From assembly GCA_002361335.1 (NCBI GenBank), contig DESS01000050.1, forward strand, positions 1,870 to 10,377: a DNA stretch of 8,508 bases, written 5' to 3'. This document shows positions 1 to 4,562 of this stretch, in pieces. The number at the start of each line of letters is the position of its first letter. Positions within the stretch are counted from its first letter, which is position 1. The stretch comes from Richelia sp. UBA3308. Lineage in GTDB: Bacteria > Cyanobacteriota > Cyanobacteriia > Cyanobacteriales > Nostocaceae. The translations under genes were made by a program, and so were the position numbers. Below the pieces are notes generated by a model that saw only the letters and a list, made by a program, of their open reading frames with translations, ran no database searches and was not told the origin of the DNA.

Positions 1-50
1 TATACCCCATCCCAATTCCAAACAACCGTTTAAGAATGGAATCTAGCTGA

Positions 51-58
51 GCGATCGC
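51..58. repeat. HIP1 octamer palindrome
   Basis: GCGATCGC, the highly iterated palindrome of many cyanobacterial genomes. Further exact copies are at 1439-1446 (inside the methyltransferase), 3247-3254 (flv4), 4640-4647 and 5406-5413 (both flv2). Five copies in 8.5 kb is far above chance for a fixed octamer in AT-rich DNA. Its use here is taxonomic: it supports a cyanobacterial host. Confidence 0.9.
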
Positions 59-63
59 ATTTA

Positions 64-87
64 AACCCCCCAATGTAGCGGGGGGTT
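64..87 (-). terminator. Hairpin terminator of the nitroreductase gene
   Basis: A perfect 8-bp inverted repeat, AACCCCCC (64-71) and GGGGGGTT (80-87), encloses an 8-nt loop. It lies 9 bases past the stop codon of the minus-strand nitroreductase gene. Read on the minus strand, the second arm runs into TTTAAA, so the U-tract is short, but the six G:C pairs make a very stable stem. An intrinsic terminator is the simplest reading. Confidence 0.65.
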
Positions 88-96
88 GGGGGATAC

Positions 97-750
97 TTAA
101 TCTATATATTCCACCATATCTTCTGTTTTAAAGCGAACCTTAGCTCTCGTGGCATATTTATCGCTCTGATCTCGATATCCAGCCGGACAAACTAATACTG
201 CATGGTATCCTTTTTCTGTTAATCCCAAAACTTCATCGTATTTATCGGGCACAAAACCTTCCATTGGACAAGTATCGATTTCCAACATTGCCGCACAAGT
301 CATGAAAAACCCTAAAGCAATGTAAACTTGTTTAGTAGACCATGCATCTTTAACATCAACCGGTTTGTTCACAAAACCTTTTACCATATCCCCAAGCTTT
401 TGCAGGTTTTCTACAGGGACATTTTGGACTTCCGACATTCGCTGGAGGTAGGAATCAACATATTCTGTGCTGACATCTTTTTTGATAGCCAAAACTACCA
501 AATGGGAAGCATCCACAACTTGTTTTTGTCCCCAAGAATGTTCTAGGAGTTGATGACGAATTTCGGAATTGCGAATTACGAAGAATTTCCAAGGTTGTAG
601 CCCAAATGATGAAGGTGAAAGAACTAAACTTTGTTCCAACACTTTCCAAACGTCTTCTGGAATCTTTTTGCTGGGATCGAATTGCTTAGTCGCATACCGC
701 CATTCTAGTTGTTTGAGAACTTCTTGGGGTGCAAATTTTGTTGGGTTCAT
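97..750 (-). CDS. NfsB/DrgA-like NAD(P)H-dependent nitroreductase
   Basis: A 217-residue FMN-dependent oxidoreductase of the nitroreductase family. Family members use NAD(P)H to reduce quinones, nitro compounds or similar acceptors in the cytoplasm, usually as homodimers. Visible family motifs are the FMN-phosphate segment RYATKQFD (residues 18-25), SPSSFGLQPWKFFVI (45-59), DASHLVVLA (80-88), the helix KQVYIALGFFM (140-150), PMEGF (162-166) and GYRDQSDKYA (191-200). The arrangement is that of E. coli NfsB and cyanobacterial DrgA. The frame stays open to an ATG at 888, but the extra 46 residues resemble nothing in the family and run over an inverted repeat, so the ATG at 750 is chosen; MNPTKFAPQEVLKQLEWRYA looks like a normal family N-terminus. 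No strong Shine-Dalgarno precedes it. The true substrate cannot be read from sequence. Confidence 0.88.
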   Translation of the reverse strand: MNPTKFAPQEVLKQLEWRYATKQFDPSKKIPEDVWKVLEQSLVLSPSSFGLQPWKFFVIRNSEIRHQLLEHSWGQKQVVDASHLVVLAIKKDVSTEYVDSYLQRMSEVQNVPVENLQKLGDMVKGFVNKPVDVKDAWSTKQVYIALGFFMTCAAMLEIDTCPMEGFVPDKYDEVLGLTEKGYHAVLVCPAGYRDQSDKYATRAKVRFKTEDMVEYID

Positions 751-792
751 GTGTAAGCTAAAAAAACAGCCAGTTTTAAAGATAAACGCGAT

Positions 793-809
793 CTTCCCGC
801 TTTGGGAAG
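793..809. other. Small hairpin upstream of the nitroreductase gene
   Basis: CTTCCC (793-798) and GGGAAG (804-809) form a 6-bp stem with a 5-nt loop, 43 bases upstream of the chosen nitroreductase start. It could lie in the 5' leader of that gene. There is no direct evidence that it is regulatory. Confidence 0.3.
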
Positions 810-816
810 GTGGCGA

Positions 817-902
817 ATGCCGATCGCAATTAAACGCTAGCATGAGAATTCTTATGGATAGTGATTCATATTTTGGATAATTATGCAAGTAGCGATCGGC
901 AT
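817..902. repeat. 86-bp stretch with perfect 11-bp inverted ends
   Basis: ATGCCGATCGC (817-827) is repeated exactly inverted as GCGATCGGCAT (892-902), with 64 bp between. The pairing does not extend outward. The right arm ends two bases before the methyltransferase stop triplet (904-906), and the whole stretch fills most of the gap between the two minus-strand genes. It could be a small MITE-like element, a long-loop hairpin at the 3' end of the methyltransferase mRNA, or two HIP1-like sites in opposite orientation. No flanking target duplication stands out. Confidence 0.5.
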
Positions 903-903
903 A

Positions 904-1632
904 TCATATTGGTTTAACTGCAATCAAAGCTGCATGATTTGGCGGTAGATTGAATTTACCATAATTGTTTAAAATCTCAACTTGGAAACCAATTCGATCA
1001 AGTGCTTGTGCAATGTCTGTTGCTTTATATAACTGCTGATGATGTATTTCCTCATCTCGTCTATAGTATTCCCCTACTCGACGAAAAGTAATAATCCGAC
1101 GAGTTAAAATTTCCTGCTTTTCTTGTTTTTCAACCAGTACTATCCAATCTTCTCCTTCAGTAAAACCTTTTGTTATAGTTTCTGAATTCACCTGCCCTGG
1201 TGTGGCAATATCGAAGACGAAAACACCACCAGCACTCAAGGCTTTATATATACGAGTGAATAATTCAACCAATTTTTGAAGATCGTTTTCTGAATCAAAC
1301 AGATAATTAAAACATTCACCGATGGATGTAACGGCATTACAAGGTGGAATTTCTGCATTAAATAAGGAATCTACACGAAATTCTGCTCGTGGTACTCTTT
1401 TGCGAGCAATATCAATCATTGATTGAGAAATATCAATTGCGATCGCGCGGTAACCAGATTGTACAAGTTGTTGTGCCCATAATTCGCTGCCGCAACCCAA
1501 ATCTACTACTAAACCTGTATTTATATTATTTTTCTGCAAAATTTCTAAAATGCCGGGTGCTGATTTGAGACAGTAATCGCTAAAACCGACATCGTGAATG
1601 TACGCTAAATCTTCTTTGTAATATTCTTTCAT
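904..1632 (-). CDS. Class I SAM-dependent methyltransferase, substrate unknown
   Basis: A 242-residue Rossmann-fold methyltransferase. Motif I, which binds the methionine part of SAM, is VVDLGCGSE (residues 42-50). The acidic end of strand 2 that binds the ribose is AIDIS (65-69, D67). DSLFNAEIPPCNAVTSIGECFNYL (88-111) covers the motif for strand 4, and ALSAGGVFVFDI (131-142) is strand 5. The C-terminal half, with RRVGEYYRRDEEIHHQQLY, is typical of the Methyltransf_25/DUF-type small-molecule enzymes and not of rRNA or DNA methylases. Length is normal and no key residue is missing. The ATG start gives a natural N-terminus (MKEYYKEDLAYIHDVGF). It is transcribed away from flv4, and nothing in the context points to a substrate. 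Confidence 0.85.
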   Translation of the reverse strand: MKEYYKEDLAYIHDVGFSDYCLKSAPGILEILQKNNINTGLVVDLGCGSELWAQQLVQSGYRAIAIDISQSMIDIARKRVPRAEFRVDSLFNAEIPPCNAVTSIGECFNYLFDSENDLQKLVELFTRIYKALSAGGVFVFDIATPGQVNSETITKGFTEGEDWIVLVEKQEKQEILTRRIITFRRVGEYYRRDEEIHHQQLYKATDIAQALDRIGFQVEILNNYGKFNLPPNHAALIAVKPI

Positions 1633-1643
1633 AAATAATGGTG

Positions 1644-1649
1644 ATTATA
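1644..1649 (-). promoter_or_regulatory. Possible -10 box for the methyltransferase gene
   Basis: On the minus strand this is a perfect TATAAT, 11 bases upstream of the ATG at 1632. If used, the mRNA would have only a few bases before the start codon, so it would be nearly leaderless; that fits the lack of a Shine-Dalgarno. No good -35 box lies at 16-18 bp: the nearest, TTGAGC, is only 13 bp away. Weak call. Confidence 0.25.
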
Positions 1650-1723
1650 TCTGTTTTTTACCGCTCAACCCCTCTCCAAAGCATGGCAGAAGGAAGCGAT
1701 ATAGCGGTTATTACATTAAATTA

Positions 1724-1754
1724 TACTTATTCTCATGATAATTTTTCATAAGTA
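1724..1754. promoter_or_regulatory. Inverted repeat in the flv4 / methyltransferase intergenic region
   Basis: TACTTAT (1724-1730) and ATAAGTA (1748-1754) are perfect 7-bp inverted repeats with 17 bp between them, so the half-site centres are 24 bp apart, a little over two helical turns. This is the spacing expected for a dimeric regulator binding one face of DNA. It lies about 100 bp upstream of flv4. In Synechocystis the flv4 operon is repressed at high CO2 by NdhR and an AbrB-like factor; whether this site serves either one is inference only. Confidence 0.3.
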
Positions 1755-1792
1755 AAACTAATATATAGCTTTATAAATTGACATTTTACGAA

Positions 1793-1822
1793 TTGAAAAT
1801 TTCAGGTCAAAATAAGTAATAA
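1793..1822 (+). promoter_or_regulatory. Candidate flv4 operon promoter
   Basis: TTGAAA (1793-1798) and TAATAA (1817-1822), separated by 18 bp, are the best sigma70-like pair in front of flv4 and would give a leader of about 30 bases. A perfect TTGACA at 1778-1783 is also present but has no usable -10 at 16-18 bp. In such AT-rich DNA chance matches are common. Confidence 0.25.
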
Positions 1823-1837
1823 CAGCAGGGCAATAAT

Positions 1838-1852
1838 ATGTTTATTGGATAA
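1838..1852 (+). other. Possible four-codon leader ORF before flv4
   Basis: ATG TTT ATT GGA TAA encodes MFIG and stops five bases before the flv4 ATG, in a different frame. It has AGGG (1827-1830) seven bases upstream, a better ribosome-binding site than anything directly before flv4. It could load ribosomes and pass them to flv4 by termination-reinitiation. An ORF this short can occur by chance. Confidence 0.25.
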
Positions 1853-1857
1853 GAATA

Positions 1858-3591
1858 ATGGTTGCACTTACACAGTCTATTGAAATTACACCAAAACCAG
1901 GACTTTTGACAGTAGAAACTGTTGAAATTGCTCCTCAAACTACTGCGATTCGCTGTCTAGATTGGGATAGAGAACGTTTTGATGTTGAGTTTGGTTTGCG
2001 TAATGGAACGACTTATAATTCTTTTTTGATTCAAGGTGAAAAAGTTGCTTTAGTTGATACTTCTCACGGTAAGTTTGAGGATTTATATCTTTCGATACTT
2101 GAGGGATTAATTGATATAAGTAAGATAGATTATTTGATTATTAGTCACACAGAACCAGATCATAGTGGCTTAGTAAAAAATATTTTGCAATTAGCTCCTT
2201 CGATTACCGTTGTTGGTGCTAAAGTCGCTATTCAATTTTTAGAAAATATGGTTCACCAGCCTTTTGAGTCAATGGTGGTGAAAAGCGGACAAAAATTAGA
2301 TTTGGGTAACGGGCACGAATTAGAATTTGTTTCGGCACCTAATTTACATTGGCCCGATACAATCTTTACTTACGATTATAAAACTAGCATTCTTTATACT
2401 TGTGATGTGTTTGGAATGCATTACTGTGACGATCGCACTTACGATGAAAATTTGACGGGAATAGAAGATGATTTTAAATATTACTATGATTGTTTGATGG
2501 GTCCAAATGCGCGGTCTGTTTTGTCAGCTTTAAAGCGGATTCAAAAATTAGAAATAGCAACAGTTGCAACGGGACATGGACCTTTATTAAAACATCATAT
2601 TTCGCAATGGATTGGACGTTATAAAGATTGGAGTTTAGAGCAAACTAAAAAAGAAAAATTAGTAGCTTTATTTTACGTTGAAGATTACGGTTATAGTGAA
2701 AATTTAGTGCGAGCTGTAGCCCATGGCATTGACAAAACTGATGTAGTTGTAGAATTAGTAAATATAAATGATGTCGAGCTTCAAGAAGTTCGAGAAATAG
2801 TAGCACAAGCGGCTGGTTTAGTTATTGCAATGCCTCCCCAATCTTCAAGCACAGCCCAAGTTGCTTTAAACACTATTTTGGCTGCCGCTGATAACAAACA
2901 AGCAATTGGTTTATTAGAATCGGGAGCAGGAGAAGATGAACCAATTTATCCCTTACGCAATAAGTTTCAAGAATTGGGATTAACTGAAGCCTTTCCCCCG
3001 ATTTTAATTAAAGAAACTCCCAGCGAAGTTACAGAACAACTTTGTGATGAAGCCGGTACAGATTTGGGACAATGGTTAAATAGAGAACGCACTATAAAAC
3101 AAATCAAATCCATTGATAACGAGTTAGAAAAATCATTAGGAAGGATTAGTACCGGACTTTATATTATCACCGCCAAAAAAGGAGAAGTTCAAAGTGCAAT
3201 GCTGGCTTCTTGGGTGACACAAGCGAGCGTTAATCCATTAGGAGTTGCGATCGCAGTTGCTAAAGACAGAGCAATTGAATCAATAATGCAGGTTAGCGAT
3301 CGTTTTGTTTTAAATGTCTTGGAAGAAGGGAAATATCAGGGATTAATGAGACATTTCCTCAAGCGTTTTCCTCCCGGTGCAGATAGGTTTGCCGGAGTGA
3401 GAACATATCCTGCTGCCACCAACGAATCTCCGATTTTAGCTGAAGCTCTGGCTTACATGGAATGTGAAATCACCACCCGCATGGATTGTGGAGATCATTG
3501 GGTGATTTACAGCACTGTTCAAACTGGCAGAGTTGCTCAAGTAAATGCCTTAACCGCCGTGCATCATCGCAAAATTGGCAATCATTATTAG
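1858..3591 (+). CDS. flv4: Flavodiiron protein Flv4
   Basis: A 577-residue cyanobacterial class C flavodiiron protein: a metallo-beta-lactamase-like diiron domain (about 30-260), a flavodoxin-like FMN domain (about 266-415) and a C-terminal flavin reductase domain (about 425-575). All six usual ligand motifs are present: H97, E99, D101 and H102 in SHTEPDHSG, H164 in NLHWPD, D183 in TCDVFG and H240 in ATGHGP. This marks the Flv3/Flv4 class; the PsiE-family gene next door and flv2 behind it identify it as Flv4. In Synechocystis it pairs with Flv2 to reduce O2 to water with photosynthetic electrons, protecting photosystem II at low CO2 and high light. The FMN loop is DYGYS rather than YGNT, as is common in this class. 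The start is the first ATG of the frame; the Shine-Dalgarno is weak. The TAG stop lies inside the first heptamers of a tandem array. An Flv3 assignment is less likely. Confidence 0.92.
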   Translation: MVALTQSIEITPKPGLLTVETVEIAPQTTAIRCLDWDRERFDVEFGLRNGTTYNSFLIQGEKVALVDTSHGKFEDLYLSILEGLIDISKIDYLIISHTEPDHSGLVKNILQLAPSITVVGAKVAIQFLENMVHQPFESMVVKSGQKLDLGNGHELEFVSAPNLHWPDTIFTYDYKTSILYTCDVFGMHYCDDRTYDENLTGIEDDFKYYYDCLMGPNARSVLSALKRIQKLEIATVATGHGPLLKHHISQWIGRYKDWSLEQTKKEKLVALFYVEDYGYSENLVRAVAHGIDKTDVVVELVNINDVELQEVREIVAQAAGLVIAMPPQSSSTAQVALNTILAAADNKQAIGLLESGAGEDEPIYPLRNKFQELGLTEAFPPILIKETPSEVTEQLCDEAGTDLGQWLNRERTIKQIKSIDNELEKSLGRISTGLYIITAKKGEVQSAMLASWVTQASVNPLGVAIAVAKDRAIESIMQVSDRFVLNVLEEGKYQGLMRHFLKRFPPGADRFAGVRTYPAATNESPILAEALAYMECEITTRMDCGDHWVIYSTVQTGRVAQVNALTAVHHRKIGNHY

Positions 3592-3626
3592 TTAGTGGTT
3601 AGTGGTTAGTTGTTAGTGGTTAGTAG
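3588..3626. repeat. STRR heptamer array on the flv4 stop codon
   Basis: A partial unit (TTAG, 3588-3591) is followed by five in-register heptamers: TTAGTGG, TTAGTGG, TTAGTTG, TTAGTGG, TTAGTAG. The flv4 TAG stop (3589-3591) is part of the first partial unit. It is the same repeat family as the arrays at 4250, 7550 and 8456. Confidence 0.9.
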
Positions 3627-3676
3627 GAACCTGATTATTCCCGTTCCCCCCTTGACGATTTCCTATAGAAATTTCT

Positions 3677-3695
3677 CCCTCCCTCCCTCACTCCC
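3677..3695 (-). other. Minus-strand G-quadruplex motif in a pyrimidine-rich tract
   Basis: Four CCC runs (3677-3679, 3681-3683, 3685-3687, 3693-3695) read on the minus strand as GGG with loops of 5, 1 and 1 bases, a textbook intramolecular quadruplex pattern. It sits in a C/T-only stretch about 40 bp before the PsiE-family gene. The G-rich strand is the template strand for the operon, so a folded structure could slow RNA polymerase. Downstream, TCCTAAT, TCCTCAT and TCCTAAA (about 3700-3720) are again heptamer-like. Confidence 0.55.
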
Positions 3696-3732
3696 TCTCT
3701 CCTAATTCCTCATTCCTAAATCCCAAAAAGCT

Positions 3733-4221
3733 ATGTATAATCCTGCTGAAAATAATCCAAATTCCATGTACGATATCAATCGGGAGCGCGTCGTCAGAAG
3801 TTTAGAATTTATCCAAGACGCAATTATTATTTGTTTATGTATCGGTTTATTTAGCTTCATGGTGCTTGAAGTGAAAGATATGTTTCTTTCCTTGCTTCCA
3901 CCTCTACAGTTTCATTCTGTTACCGCCGATATACTGTTTTTACTGATTTTAGTAGAATTATTCCGACTGCTAATTATTTACCTACAGGAACATCGAGTAT
4001 CTATTGGCGTAGCTGTTGAAGTTTCTATCGTTTCGGCATTACGAGAAGTCATCGTTCAAGGTGTTTTAGAAATTAATTGGATTCAAGTTTTAGCAACTTG
4101 TACCTTCTTATTAGTTTTGGGAGTACTACTAATCCTCCGAGTTTGGCTACCCCCCACCTTTGAAGGTATCAATCCAGAGCAAGCACTATCTAAGCGTCAT
4201 TTTAATCGAATTAAATCCTAA
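3733..4221 (+). CDS. PsiE-family membrane protein, Sll0218-like
   Basis: A 162-residue integral membrane protein with four hydrophobic segments at about 26-47, 62-84, 90-110 (amphipathic) and 117-138. The stretch LVELFRLLIIYLQEHRVS followed by VSALREVIVQG is characteristic of the PsiE (phosphate-starvation-inducible E) family. Its place between flv4 and flv2 matches sll0218 of Synechocystis, whose product resides in thylakoid membranes and aids photosystem II assembly or stability; it is not itself a flavodiiron protein. The N-terminal 20 residues are polar and the basic C-terminus (SKRHFNRIKS) is probably cytoplasmic. ATG 3733 is used; a second ATG at 3766 would remove 11 residues and leave all membrane segments intact. 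No clear Shine-Dalgarno precedes either start. It lies 141 bp after flv4 and 341 bp before flv2, both gaps filled largely by repeats. Confidence 0.85.
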   Translation: MYNPAENNPNSMYDINRERVVRSLEFIQDAIIICLCIGLFSFMVLEVKDMFLSLLPPLQFHSVTADILFLLILVELFRLLIIYLQEHRVSIGVAVEVSIVSALREVIVQGVLEINWIQVLATCTFLLVLGVLLILRVWLPPTFEGINPEQALSKRHFNRIKS

Positions 4222-4249
4222 TTGTTAGAAAACAACAGATGTACTTGAG

Positions 4250-4347
4250 TTAGTTGTTAGTTGTTAGTTGTTAGTTGATAGTTGTTAGTGGTTAGTTGTT
4301 AGTGGTTAGTTGATAGTGGTTAGTTGTTAGTGGTTAGTTGTTGGTTA
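4250..4347. repeat. STRR array, 14 TTAGTTG-type heptamers
   Basis: Fourteen consecutive 7-bp units with no slip: mostly TTAGTTG, with TTAGTGG, ATAGTTG, ATAGTGG and a final TTGGTTA. The array begins 28 bases after the stop codon of the PsiE-family gene. It continues in the same register into the TTACTTC array that follows. Confidence 0.93.
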
Positions 4348-4396
4348 TTACTTCTTACTTCTTACTTCTTACTTCTTACTTCTTACTTCTTACTTA
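4348..4396. repeat. STRR array, seven TTACTTC-type heptamers
   Basis: Six exact TTACTTC units (4348-4389) and a seventh, TTACTTA (4390-4396). The first base follows directly on the last base of the TTAGTTG array, so 21 heptamers run without loss of phase although the unit sequence changes. Confidence 0.93.
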
Positions 4397-4400
4397 TCAC

Positions 4401-4544
4401 CAATGCCCCATGCCCAATGCCCAATTCTAAATTCTAAATTCGGGCATTCTAAATTCCCCATGCCCCATGCCCAATGCCCAATGCCCCATGCCCAATGCCC
4501 AATTCTAAATTCGGGCATTCTAAATTCCCCATGCCCAATGTCAA
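4401..4544. repeat. Mosaic heptamer array with a duplicated module
   Basis: Nearly all of this stretch parses into heptamers ATGCCCC, ATGCCCA, ATTCTAA, ATTCGGG and ATTCCCC, with single extra C bases at 4445 and 4516. A higher-order module is present twice, at 4401-4465 (65 bp) and 4479-4536 (58 bp); the copies differ by exactly one ATTCTAA unit. Together with the two arrays before it, this means that the gap between the PsiE-family gene and flv2 (4222-4562) contains almost nothing but heptamers, apart from about 28 bases at its left end and the flv2 ribosome-binding site at its right. Confidence 0.92.
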
Positions 4545-4553
4545 TCCAAGAAA

Positions 4554-4557
4554 GAGG
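4554..4557 (+). promoter_or_regulatory. Ribosome-binding site of flv2
   Basis: GAGG within AAAGAGG, five bases before the ATG at 4563. It is the clearest Shine-Dalgarno in the window and fixes the flv2 start. It lies just outside the heptamer repeats. Confidence 0.7.
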
Positions 4558-4562
4558 TTACT

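Noticed and set aside
328..880. Open frames opposite or shifted to the nitroreductase (328-546 +, 455-649 -, 569-880 +)
   Set aside because: They are shadows of the strongly supported nitroreductase frame and resemble no known protein.
751..888. 46-residue N-terminal extension of the nitroreductase (ATG at 888)
   Set aside because: It has no family similarity, contains a hairpin and one arm of an inverted repeat, and the ATG at 750 gives the expected N-terminus and length.
1778..1783. TTGACA as the flv4 -35 box
   Set aside because: Although perfect, no acceptable -10 hexamer lies 16-18 bp downstream.
3658..3672. ATTTC/GAAAT hairpin after flv4 as a terminator
   Set aside because: The stem is only 5 bp and AT-rich, and termination here would cut off the rest of the operon; a weak chance dyad is more likely.
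4250..4544. CRISPR array
   Set aside because: Units are 7 bp, contiguous and without unique spacers; there are no cas genes. These are STRR tandem repeats.
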